A DNA stretch of 39,911 nt, taken from assembly GCA_028281705.1 (NCBI GenBank), contig JANQJH010000176.1, forward strand, positions 1 through 39,911. The letters run 5' to 3'. The stretch's first letter is position 1. Each line of letters starts with the position of its first letter. The position numbers were made by a program, and so were the translations under genes. This stretch comes from Verrucomicrobiales bacterium. Its GTDB lineage: Bacteria; Verrucomicrobiota; Verrucomicrobiia; Verrucomicrobiales; DEV007. Shown here one piece after another: positions 16,471 to 24,817 of this stretch. The notes beneath the pieces are model-generated. The model made no database searches. It was given only the letters and a program-made list of their open reading frames with translations, and had not been told where the DNA came from.

Positions 16471-18058
16471 GAATGTTTCCCTGGGTCCGGTGGAACTGAA
16501 ACTTAGCGCCTACACCTCCCTGAACTGGTCAGACAATTTTCTCCATACCCAACACAGTCGCCTCGAAAGCCTCAGCCTCACCGCCGGCATCATCGCCGAC
16601 GGCCAGTGGCAACTGACCTCCGATCAGGTACTCGGGCTCAACCTTGGGATCGGTCTCGACTACTGGCTGGACGGACCCGGCAACGGAAGCGCCGAGACAG
16701 GCGACGTGGACTTCAGCATCATCCCTGAATCGGAACTGCATTACACCATCTTCGTCGGCCGTCACATTTCGATCGAACTCTACGACCAGTTCCAGATCCT
16801 GCGGAACCGCGACCGCAATGAGTACAGCTTGGATACCGAGGCCATCGCCGATCTATGGATGAATGCGGCCGGAGTCCGGCTCACCTGGGAGATGAACGAT
16901 CGCACCACCGTGGAAACGGACTATGAGATCGGCCGGCGTCAATCCCTCGACGACGCCAACTCGCGGATCGACTACGACTGGCAATCGGCATCCCTCAGAC
17001 TTGCGAGGAACGATGGTGAAGCCAAGCAGATCGGAATCGAAGCTGCCGCCTCTTGGGCTGACTACATCGACAGCCGCCGCAATGACTCCAATTCGATTTC
17101 GCTCGGCCTCTTCGGGCAATGGCTGCTCTCGGACTACACCTCGGTCTACGCCACGGCAGGTATCAAAGAATGGGATTCCAGTGGCAGCGACATCCTCTAC
17201 AAAAAGTGGGATCACGGGATCCCCAAGAGTATCCTTGTCACCAGTGCCATCCCGTTCGACGGGAAATCAACGGTCGCCAGCAACCTTGCGGCCGCCCTCT
17301 CCATGTCCGGGGCCACCGTGCTGCTCGTCGACGCCGACCTCCAGCGTGGCGCCCTCCATCAGCGCTTTCAAACGGACGAGGCGCCGGGCCTGGGCAATGT
17401 CTTGACGGGAACTTGCCCCGTCAGCGAGGCCATCGTCGAGTCGGATCACGCCAATCTCGATCTCCTGCCCAGAGGAAATGCCACCACCGCTACGATCGAG
17501 TTCATTGCCAAACAGAGCACTCAGCAGCTCTTTCTCGAACTGGAAGCCGTCTATGACTACATCGTGGTCGACTCCGCTCCGGTGCTCGTGGCGGACGACA
17601 CCCTATCATTAGTCCCACTAGTCGACACTACTCTCTTTGTCATTCGACTCAACCGCACTCCCGGCAGACTCGCCGAGCGAGGACTGGCCTATCTCGAACA
17701 ACGCCAAGTGGCCTTGGGCGGCGTCATCCTCAACTCCGATGATACTTACGCCGAAGAGTACTACGCCTACAACTACGCTTACAATTACACCAAATGCTAT
17801 AGCAAAGTCGCCAACCACTATGAGACGGCGAGCAGCGTAGACCAAGACGGCGTTCTCCGCTCTCCGGCGCGACTGTATTGCCTGGCGATGCGGGCCACTG
17901 TTCCGCACCAGCGCGGCGCCGACAGAGAGACCGGGCGTGCAATGGGCCCTCTTTACCCTCTCGGCAAGTTTCCAATCCCCAATAGCGACGCCAATCCTGA
18001 GCCGATTCCCAAGGCTGCGTCGCAAACGGACTCAAACGGAATAACACCACATACCTAG
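16470..18058 (+). pseudogene. Chimera: outer-membrane beta-barrel fused to BY-kinase catalytic domain
   Basis: A single open frame (formally from a TTG at 16379, 559 codons) joins two halves that do not belong together. Codons ~31-271 read as an EPS-type outer-membrane beta-barrel: alternating strands such as VELKLSAYTSLNWSDNF, LGLNLGIGLDYWLDG and SIELYDQFQILRNRDRNEY, with no signal peptide. From about codon 272 (near 17190) it becomes the cytosolic domain of a Wzc-like bacterial tyrosine kinase: SILVTSAIPFDGKSTVA (Walker A), VLLVDADLQRGALHQRF (Walker A'), YDYIVVDSAPVLVADD (Walker B) and a Tyr cluster EEYYAYNYAYNYTKCY near codon 465. The kinase lacks its Wzz domain and transmembrane helices. 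A deletion joining two neighbouring EPS genes in frame explains this. A functional product is unlikely. Confidence 0.75.
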
Positions 18059-18105
18059 GGTATGTACGAATTGTGGTAAATGCATTCGATATTAATATTA
18101 TATCA

Positions 18106-19290
18106 ATGAACCCAGCCCTTGCCATACTACCGATTGTCTCGCTGGTGGTGATATCGCTCTCCCATTGCTCGAAAGCGCCGGTTTCCCGCAGCGACACCGC
18201 CATCCCAAATCCCGAAGACGGCCGCAAACACCAGGATGGCCCGCGCGCCATCACCCTGTTTACCTGGGACGAATACGTCGACTCCGAAGTGATCGCCGAT
18301 TTCTCCGCCATCTCCGGCACGGAGGTGATCTACGAGACCTTCTCCGATACCGACGAGATCGAGGCTGCCATTCGCTCGGACCCAGGGAAATACGACGTCC
18401 TCATCGTCGACAGCGAAAACGTGGAACTCTTTCAGGAACTCCAGCTCCTGCATCCTCTTGATCACACCAAGCTTCCCCATTTCGAGAATTTGGATCCCCG
18501 TCACACCGATCCTGACATCGATCCCGGCAACCAGCACGCTGTTCCCTACCTTTGGGGAACGACCTTGATCGCCTACCGGAAGGACAAGATCCCCCATCCG
18601 GAAGAGAGTTGGAGGCTGCTCTGGAATCCGTCGCTCAAGGGCAAGATCGGAATGTTAGCCGAGCGCAGCGAAGCGATTGGCGCCGCGCTTATCAAGAACG
18701 GTTTCTCGTTCAATGAACGCGCCTCCCGCCCCTTGGCCACCGCTCAGGCCGATCTCATCACCCAGGTAACCCAACTGGACGCCGAGTTCATCGAGGGCAT
18801 CCCCTCTACCTTGAGAAAAGCGTTTGATCAGGGAATCTGGGCCACGATGGCCTACAACGGGGATGCCGTCATGATCGCCGAAGAAGACGAGCGCATCGAT
18901 TACTTCGTGCCCCAAGAGGGCTGCGCCATGTGGGTAGACTACATCGTGATTTCCCGGGACACATCCCGGAGCGCGGACGCCCACGCCTTCATCGACTATC
19001 TGTTAACCGCAGAGGCCGCGGCCAAGAATGCCAATGCCGTTCGCTACGCCACGCCGAACCAGGCCGCACTCCCGCTTCTCGACGACGACCTGCGTTCCAA
19101 TCCAGGTGTCTTCCCACCACCGGAGATCATTGACCGCTGTGAGGTCGGAGGAAGCATGACCCCCGAGCGAGAACGCCCTCTCAACGACGTCTGGCGCGAA
19201 GTGATCTCTCGCTATGAACAAAGAAAAGAATCACCGGGAAGCCCCGCCGAGGAAGCCACGCCTCCACTGACCACAAGCGCCGAACTCTAA
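18106..19290 (+). CDS. PotD-like periplasmic polyamine-binding lipoprotein
   Basis: This 394-residue extracellular solute-binding protein of the spermidine/putrescine PotD family starts with a hydrophobic signal (ALAILPIVSLVVISLSHC). Cys21 is a probable lipidation site with a slightly off-consensus lipobox. Mature motifs match PotD: ITLFTWDEYVDSEVIADF near 50, YDVLIVDSENV, AVPYLWGTTLIAYRKDKIP near 150, and the C-lobe CAMWVDYIVISRDT followed by AHAFIDYLLTAEAAAKNA. ATG 18106 was chosen over GTG 18073 because the signal peptide then starts normally; no strong Shine-Dalgarno is visible. No ABC permease or ATPase lies nearby. Instead a hybrid sensor kinase starts 20 bp downstream, so a sensory role like that of NspS is inferred. 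The ligand is not proven. Confidence 0.82.
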   Translation: MNPALAILPIVSLVVISLSHCSKAPVSRSDTAIPNPEDGRKHQDGPRAITLFTWDEYVDSEVIADFSAISGTEVIYETFSDTDEIEAAIRSDPGKYDVLIVDSENVELFQELQLLHPLDHTKLPHFENLDPRHTDPDIDPGNQHAVPYLWGTTLIAYRKDKIPHPEESWRLLWNPSLKGKIGMLAERSEAIGAALIKNGFSFNERASRPLATAQADLITQVTQLDAEFIEGIPSTLRKAFDQGIWATMAYNGDAVMIAEEDERIDYFVPQEGCAMWVDYIVISRDTSRSADAHAFIDYLLTAEAAAKNANAVRYATPNQAALPLLDDDLRSNPGVFPPPEIIDRCEVGGSMTPERERPLNDVWREVISRYEQRKESPGSPAEEATPPLTTSAEL

Positions 19291-19310
19291 CACGCCCCAT
19301 TACTCGTCCC

Positions 19311-21686
19311 ATGTCGTTGACACCAGGGAGTGGAAGCATCCGGTCACGAATTCTCGGAGGATTCGTCGTCGCCGGACTGCTACCACTTGTGGGAGTGCTC
19401 CTCATCTGCGAGACCCTCAACAACCGGGCCCTGCAGAGAGCCGAGTTCAAGAAAATCCGCGAGCTCGGCGGAGAGGCCGTCCGGCAAATCACGTCGGTCA
19501 TGGATCGAGCCGCCTCCGCGCTCGATGCCGTGGCCTCCAATCCGATCCTCCTCGATCCCGCGCAATCGCCCGAAGCCAAGATCGCCGAGATGACGCGCTT
19601 GGTTCGAGTGGATCAATCCATCCAGAACCTCACCCTGCATGACAAGGCGGGCTTCGTCATGGGTTCGACCACGGCTAACCACCCGAGAGACCGGGACCGA
19701 AGCCGCTGGCTGCGGGATGCCGTCCGCTCCGGCCGCCAATCGATCACCAGTCCTCATCGCGTGATGGATGAAGAAGGCCTCTTCCTCTCCGTCTACATCC
19801 CCTTGGGTGAGATCGATTCGATCAACGAAGTCATCACCGCCCGCTTCCGCTTCGAGGAGATCCAGAGCATCGTCGAAGGCATCAGACCCGGCGATGCCGG
19901 AGAACTGGTGCTCCTGGATGAGTTCGGCAACCTTCTCGCCGGACGAGACCAAGAGAGAATCCTAACACGATTCGACACCACTCGCCCCGTGATCCATTGG
20001 CTCGAGGAAAATCAGGGATACTACACCGCCAATGGCGTCCCCTGCCTCTTCACCTCACATCCTCTTGGCCCTCAACAAACGAGGGTCGACCGGCCTTGGA
20101 TTCTGATTTGTTTCGAGCCCATCCGAGAAGTGGACGCCGTCCTCACCGATAGCCGTTTCAGTCAACTGCTAGCCGGCGCCTGTGGACTATTGTTAGCCTG
20201 TGGGTTGGGCCTCTTCATCAGCCGCCACTTGTCAAAGCCGCTGGAGAGAGCCGCGGAGACGGCTCAGGCGATCAATCAGGGCAATTTCGACGTCCGCGTG
20301 CCACTCGACGGCCCTCAAGAAATCAAGCGTCTGGCCGCCTCCTTCAACAAGATGATCGAAGACCTCATCCAATTTCGGGACGCCATGGAATCCAAAGTGG
20401 ATTCACGGACCCGGAAGCTGAAGTCGGTTCAGAACACCCTCAAGCGAGAGCGAGCCTCTCTCGCGAAACGGGTGGAAATGCGAACGCGAGAACTGCGGGC
20501 CGCAAACAAGGAATTGGCCCGCAGCGCAAGGATGAAAAACGAATTCCTCGCCGGCATGAGTCACGAACTCAGAACGCCTCTGAATGCCGTGTTGGGACTC
20601 ACGGAATCCCTCGCCGAGGGAACCTACGGGGATCTCAACGATCGGCAACGGACCAAACTACAAATCATCGACGATTCGGGCCGGCATCTCCTGTCATTGA
20701 TCAGCGATATCCTCGATGTTGCCAAGGTGGAGTCTGGAGAGATGCAACTCGATTTCAGTCAGGTCGACATTGCCAAACTCTGTGAGTCCTGCACCAATCT
20801 ACTCAGCCAAACGGCACAGAAAAAGGGGCTCGACCTTCAGTCCAATATCGATCCCAAAGCCGTCTCCATCCTGGCAGACGAACGACGCCTCAAACAGATC
20901 CTCGTGAATCTGCTATCCAATGCGGTGAAATTCACCTCTACGGGATCGGTTGGACTGGACATCACGGCCAGTGAGAAAGACCGCACGATTTCCTTCGTCG
21001 TCTGGGACACCGGCATTGGGATTCCCAATGATCAGATCGACCGGCTCTTTCAGCCCTTCGTCCAGCTCGATAGCAGCCTGGCGCGTCAATACGACGGCAC
21101 CGGGCTCGGGCTCGCCCTGGTCTACAATTTCACCGAGATCCACGGAGGCAGTGTCAGCGCCGAGAGCAAACCGGACCAGGGCACGCGCATCACAGTCACC
21201 TTGCCGTGGCGCCATGCCGAGGAGGGCGTCAGTGAGACCACCGAAGACGTCCTCCCCGCCAGAACCATCTGCCTGGGAAAAGTCTTGCTCGCCGACGACA
21301 ACCAGACCGAACGTTTTCACCTGGCTGAGAGCCTCAACCGTCACGGCTACGAGGTCCACCTCGCACAAGATGGCGCCGCCGCCGTGGAAAAAGCGCGTGC
21401 CATCGAGCCTGACATCATCCTCATCGATGTGCAAATGCCGGGGATGGACGGGCTCGAAGCCACCCACCACCTCCGGGGCGAGCCCGCCTTCAGAGACACG
21501 CCCATCGTTGGGCTGACCGCGCTCAACACGCCGGCCGATATCCGCCGAATCCATGAGGCCGGCATGACCGATTGTGTTCTCAAGCCCGCCTGTCTCTTCA
21601 AACTCGTGAGCATTCTCGATTTCCACATCGATAACGCCCACCGCAAAGCCTCGCGATTCGACTCCGCACCAGCCCTGGCATCCTAG
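19311..21686 (+). CDS. Hybrid sensor histidine kinase (Cache-like sensor, HAMP, HisKA, HATPase, REC)
   Basis: This 791-residue inner-membrane kinase has TM1 at ~15-34 and an extracytoplasmic double-Cache-like sensor at ~40-280 (FVMGSTTANHPRDRDRSRWL, then GELVLLDEFGNLLAGRD). TM2 is at ~285-304, HAMP at ~305-358, and a coiled coil at ~358-408. HisKA carries the phospho-accepting His418 (GMSHELRTPLNAVLG). The ATPase shows LVNLLSNAVKFTS (Asn537), WDTGIGIP and DGTGLGLALV. The C-terminal receiver has acidic Asp662/663, phospho-acceptor Asp706 (ILIDVQMPGMDG) and Lys758. All catalytic residues are present. It lies 20 bp after the PotD-like lipoprotein and 25 bp before the response regulator, so the three form an operon. 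The lipoprotein probably presents its ligand to the sensor domain. Confidence 0.92.
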   Translation: MSLTPGSGSIRSRILGGFVVAGLLPLVGVLLICETLNNRALQRAEFKKIRELGGEAVRQITSVMDRAASALDAVASNPILLDPAQSPEAKIAEMTRLVRVDQSIQNLTLHDKAGFVMGSTTANHPRDRDRSRWLRDAVRSGRQSITSPHRVMDEEGLFLSVYIPLGEIDSINEVITARFRFEEIQSIVEGIRPGDAGELVLLDEFGNLLAGRDQERILTRFDTTRPVIHWLEENQGYYTANGVPCLFTSHPLGPQQTRVDRPWILICFEPIREVDAVLTDSRFSQLLAGACGLLLACGLGLFISRHLSKPLERAAETAQAINQGNFDVRVPLDGPQEIKRLAASFNKMIEDLIQFRDAMESKVDSRTRKLKSVQNTLKRERASLAKRVEMRTRELRAANKELARSARMKNEFLAGMSHELRTPLNAVLGLTESLAEGTYGDLNDRQRTKLQIIDDSGRHLLSLISDILDVAKVESGEMQLDFSQVDIAKLCESCTNLLSQTAQKKGLDLQSNIDPKAVSILADERRLKQILVNLLSNAVKFTSTGSVGLDITASEKDRTISFVVWDTGIGIPNDQIDRLFQPFVQLDSSLARQYDGTGLGLALVYNFTEIHGGSVSAESKPDQGTRITVTLPWRHAEEGVSETTEDVLPARTICLGKVLLADDNQTERFHLAESLNRHGYEVHLAQDGAAAVEKARAIEPDIILIDVQMPGMDGLEATHHLRGEPAFRDTPIVGLTALNTPADIRRIHEAGMTDCVLKPACLFKLVSILDFHIDNAHRKASRFDSAPALAS

Positions 21687-21711
21687 TTAGTCAAGCACAC
21701 GAGAATCATCC

Positions 21712-22119
21712 ATGACTGCCACTCATCCGCGCCCCACCACTCCCATGCCGGACGGCGAGTCGCCCCCGGGCGGGCACGGCCAAGAGGTGGCCAAACCCCA
21801 CATTCTTCTCGCAGAAGACAACGAAGCCAATGTCACCACCCTGGCCGACTATCTCGACGCCACCGGCTATCAAGTCGGCGTCGCCCGAGATGGCACGGAA
21901 GCGATCAGCATGACCCTGAGCAAGCTTCCAGATCTGATCGTGATGGACATCCAGATGCCAAAGATGAACGGGCTCGAGGCCACGACACGGCTTCGATCAA
22001 TCAATGCGCTGGAGGACCTGCCCATCATTGCCCTGACCGCCCTCGCCATGCCGGGAGACCGGGAACGCTGTCTCGACGCCGACGCCTGCGACTATCTCAG
22101 CAAGCCAGTCCGGCTCTAA
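21712..22119 (+). CDS. Single-domain response regulator, truncated by a TAA
   Basis: This 135-residue receiver domain has no output domain. After a Pro-rich N-terminal 27 residues comes [19 protein letters not shown] (acidic pair), the phospho-acceptor in [17 protein letters not shown] near Asp83, the switch Thr in [13 protein letters not shown], and the conserved Lys in DYLSKPVRL. The stop follows immediately, where helix 5 should begin. In the same frame beyond the TAA (22117-22119) the codons read [18 protein letters not shown], exactly a receiver helix 5, to a TGA at 22180-22182. A lysine codon AAA or AAG changed to TAA would explain it. The protein may be unstable. It probably receives phosphate from the upstream hybrid kinase. 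Confidence 0.88.
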   Translation: MTATHPRPTTPMPDGESPPGGHGQEVAKPHILLAEDNEANVTTLADYLDATGYQVGVARDGTEAISMTLSKLPDLIVMDIQMPKMNGLEATTRLRSINALEDLPIIALTALAMPGDRERCLDADACDYLSKPVRL

Positions 22120-22267
22120 ACCCTTCAAGCCACCATCGACCGCCTTCTCCGCCGCGACACCGCCGACCGCGTTCCCGCGTGATCAAACGGGAGCGGCCTT
22201 GCACCCGCGGGATTTTGTGGAACACAGTGCTTTCAAAGCAACCTCTCCACAGCCCATCCTGCAGCGC

Positions 22268-22798
22268 ATGAATGAAACCAACGCCAACCCGCCTCGTGTC
22301 GGGATCATCATGGGCAGTCAGTCGGATTGGCCCACGATGGGCAAAGCCGCCGAGATCCTCCGCGACTTCCAAGTCCCCTACGAAACACGAATCGTCAGCG
22401 CGCACCGCACGCCTCAGCTCCTCTATGATTACGCCTCCACGGCGTCCGAGCGGGGGCTCCAATGCATCATCGCTGGAGCAGGCGGCGCCGCCCATCTCCC
22501 AGGGATGACCTCCGCCATCACCACCGTTCCGGTCCTCGCCGTGCCCGTAAAATCGCGCACCTTGAACGGCGTCGATTCCCTGCTCTCCATCGTGCAAATG
22601 CCCGCGGGCATCCCCACGGCGACCTTCGCCATCGGCGAGGCGGGCGCCACCAATGCCGGTCTCTTCGCCGTCGCCATCTTGGCCAATGGCGATCCCGAGG
22701 TCGCCGGCCGGCTCACCCACTACCGCCAAGCGCTGCGCGAAAAGATCGAAGGTTCGGAATGCCCGACGCTCCCCCAGAACGAGAACGAGCCCGCCTGA
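22268..22798 (+). CDS. purE: 5-(carboxyamino)imidazole ribonucleotide mutase PurE
   Basis: This 176-residue class I PurE converts N5-CAIR to CAIR in purine synthesis. It shows [20 protein letters not shown] at the N-terminus, [25 protein letters not shown], and [19 protein letters not shown] near the end of the core. The length is normal for the family. The open frame extends upstream to 22199, but ATG 22268 gives the family N-terminus. The stop TGA overlaps the purK ATG (TGATG), so the two are translationally coupled, the usual purEK arrangement. Confidence 0.95.
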   Translation: MNETNANPPRVGIIMGSQSDWPTMGKAAEILRDFQVPYETRIVSAHRTPQLLYDYASTASERGLQCIIAGAGGAAHLPGMTSAITTVPVLAVPVKSRTLNGVDSLLSIVQMPAGIPTATFAIGEAGATNAGLFAVAILANGDPEVAGRLTHYRQALREKIEGSECPTLPQNENEPA

Positions 22799-23952
22799 TG
22801 TCCCGCTCCCGGCCCGACTCCATTGGCGTTCTCGGAGGAGGACAGTTAGGTCGCATGCTCGCCCTCGAGGCCCGGCGCATGGGCTACCGCATCGTGAGCT
22901 GGACCGGCACTGAGGATCCCGGCCCGGCCGCCCTGGCTGACCTCGCCATGACGGAGAGCTTCGATTCCCCCCAGGCCTTTCAACGCTTCCGCGAGGAAGT
23001 CGATGTGGCCACGGTGGAGTTCGAGAACATCCCCAGGGAGTTGCTGGCCTCCCTCGAGCAAACCGTCCGGCTTGCCCCCAGCGCCGAGGCTGTGGCCATC
23101 TGTCAGCATCGCGAGCGCGAAAAACGCTTTCTCTCCTCCAACAATTTCCCCTGCCCGCACCACGCCATCGTCGACTCGGCGGAATCGCTCGCCCTCGCAC
23201 TGTCCCTACTCCCCGGGGAACACGGAATTCTCAAGACGGCCGAGTTCGGCTACGACGGCAAGGGCCAGCAAGTCGTTCAGCGCGACGATGACAACGCCGC
23301 CGAGATTTGGCGCCGATTCGGAACCGAACGCGCCGTTCTCGAAGAACGCGTCACCCTCGCCGGCGAACTCTCCGTCCTCGTCGTCCGCGATAGCCACGGT
23401 CAAACGGCATGCTACGACCCGGCGGAGAACTTTCACCGCAATCATATCCTCGACGTTTCCATCATCCCAGCGCGCCTTCCCGGTGACATCCTTGCGGAAG
23501 CCAAGGAACTCGCTCTAGGGATCGCCCAGGCACTGAACTATGAGGGCATTCTCGCGATCGAATTCTTTCTCACCCAGAGCGGATCCCTCCTCGTCAACGA
23601 ACTGGCCCCGCGCCCCCACAACTCCGGGCATCACACCCTCGACGCCTGTCAGACTTCGCAATTCGAGCAGCAGCTTCGGGTGGCCTTCGGCCTCCCTCTC
23701 GGCGGCACCGAATCGCTCACCCCTTCGGTGATGTGGAATCTGTTAGGCGACCTCTGGCCCAGTGCCGGGGTCGCCCCCGACTGGCGCCCAATCCTCCGCA
23801 CGCCCGGAGCCAAACTCCATCTCTACGGCAAGAGCGAGGCCCGTCCAGGTCGAAAAATGGGTCACATCACCTTCACCGCCGAATCCCAGAGCGAAGCCCT
23901 GGCCAACGCGCTGAAATGCCGCCAGGCCTTCGGGCTGGGAGCACCCGAGTAG
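22798..23952 (+). CDS. purK: N5-carboxyaminoimidazole ribonucleotide synthase PurK
   Basis: This 384-residue ATP-grasp enzyme makes N5-CAIR from AIR, bicarbonate and ATP, feeding PurE. The N-terminal pre-ATP-grasp domain has IGVLGGGQLGRMLALEA. The ATP-grasp core has GILKTAEFGYDGKGQQ, AVLEERVTLAGELSVLV and GILAIEFFLTQSGSLLVNE. The C-terminal LAPRPHNSGHHTLDAC is diagnostic of PurK. The frame is open far upstream in shadow of purE, but ATG 22798 overlaps the purE stop and matches the family start. It is followed by a convergent 177-base gap before the response regulator on the other strand. Confidence 0.95.
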   Translation: MSRSRPDSIGVLGGGQLGRMLALEARRMGYRIVSWTGTEDPGPAALADLAMTESFDSPQAFQRFREEVDVATVEFENIPRELLASLEQTVRLAPSAEAVAICQHREREKRFLSSNNFPCPHHAIVDSAESLALALSLLPGEHGILKTAEFGYDGKGQQVVQRDDDNAAEIWRRFGTERAVLEERVTLAGELSVLVVRDSHGQTACYDPAENFHRNHILDVSIIPARLPGDILAEAKELALGIAQALNYEGILAIEFFLTQSGSLLVNELAPRPHNSGHHTLDACQTSQFEQQLRVAFGLPLGGTESLTPSVMWNLLGDLWPSAGVAPDWRPILRTPGAKLHLYGKSEARPGRKMGHITFTAESQSEALANALKCRQAFGLGAPE

Positions 23953-23967
23953 GGTATCGAGGAAAAA

Positions 23968-24102
23968 CTCGTCCTCGTTCTTGTTCTCCTACTCGTCCTC
24001 GAAAGAGCAGAGCGAGGATGCGATCGAGCCGCAGTGGGTTGTCTTATCAAGAGGGATACCAGTCGGTCATGCGACTTCATCGAGTAGGAGAACGAGGACG
24101 AA
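23968..24102. repeat. Inverted pyrimidine/purine-rich repeat between convergent operons
   Basis: CTCGTCCTCGTTC with TTGTTCTCCTACTCG (23968-23995) is mirrored by CGAGTAGGAGAACGAGGACG (24081-24100). The arms match as an inverted repeat except for one 6-base AAGAAC unit missing from the second arm. About 85 bases separate them. It lies in the convergent gap between purK and the response regulator gene. It could form a long hairpin at the ends of both transcripts or be a dispersed genome repeat. There is no T-run typical of an intrinsic terminator. Confidence 0.65.
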
Positions 24103-24129
24103 TCGGTCTACCGTTTCGGATTCTCCAGT

Positions 24130-24813
24130 CTAAGCACCGACGCGAAGACGGTAGCCTGACTTGGGAACCGTTAGTATGTACGCCGGCCGTTTCGGGTCAG
24201 GCTCAATCTTGGATCGTATTCTCGCAATGTGGTTGTCCACCGTTCGCGTCGTGGGGAAGGCGGCATAACCCCAGACCAAATCGAGAAACTGTTCCCGCGT
24301 CACCGTCTTGCCGGCGTGCTCGATCAAGAGCTGCAGAACGCCAAACTCTTTCGCCGTCATCGCGATCGGGATCTTTCCACGCCGGCACTGCCGTTCGGCC
24401 AGGCAGACGGTGACATCGCCCAACTGCACTTCCGAGGGACCGCTACCCTGCACCTGTGAACGCCTGAGCAAGGCACGCAGCCGGGCATGCAGCTCCGCCA
24501 GACTGAACGGCTTGACCAGATAATCATCCGCTCCGGCGTCCAGGCCACGCACCCGATCGTCGACCAATCCCTTGGCTGTCAGCATCAGAACTGGCATGTG
24601 CTGACCTCGGCGCCGCAACTCGGCACAGACGGCAAATCCATCCAGCTTGGGCAACATGACGTCGAGAAGAATCAAATCCGGCTCCTGATCGACCGCCGTT
24701 TGCAAGCCATGCACTCCATCCGCCGCCGTCAGGACCCGATAACCCTCGTCTCGCAGGGAATCAGCCACGACGACGCGTAGCGGTTCTTCATCCTCGATCA
24801 GGAGTACACGCAT
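24130..24813 (-). CDS. OmpR/PhoB-family response regulator
   Basis: This 227-residue regulator has a receiver domain (VLLIEDEEPLR, phospho-acceptor Asp51 in LILLDVMLPKLDGF, Thr in LMLTAKG, Lys in DYLVKPFSLAELHARLRALL). A linker leads to a C-terminal winged helix starting near residue 130 (MTAKEFGVLQLLIEHAGKTV, then TRTVDNHIARIRSKI, ending in ILTVPKSGYRLR). It binds DNA as a phosphorylation-driven dimer. Its start lies 4 bp after the stop of the sensor kinase, its obvious partner. Targets are unknown. No direct-repeat binding boxes were identified near the operon start. Confidence 0.94.
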   Translation of the reverse strand: MRVLLIEDEEPLRVVVADSLRDEGYRVLTAADGVHGLQTAVDQEPDLILLDVMLPKLDGFAVCAELRRRGQHMPVLMLTAKGLVDDRVRGLDAGADDYLVKPFSLAELHARLRALLRRSQVQGSGPSEVQLGDVTVCLAERQCRRGKIPIAMTAKEFGVLQLLIEHAGKTVTREQFLDLVWGYAAFPTTRTVDNHIARIRSKIEPDPKRPAYILTVPKSGYRLRVGA

Positions 24814-24817
24814 CGGT

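Noticed and set aside
22097-23200. Minus-strand 367-codon open frame over purE-purK
   Set aside because: Arg/Gly-rich translation typical of antisense to high-GC coding sequence; purE and purK on the plus strand are certain.
23968-24102. Repeat considered as a CRISPR array
   Set aside because: There are only two arms, in inverted orientation, with no regular spacer series and no cas genes.
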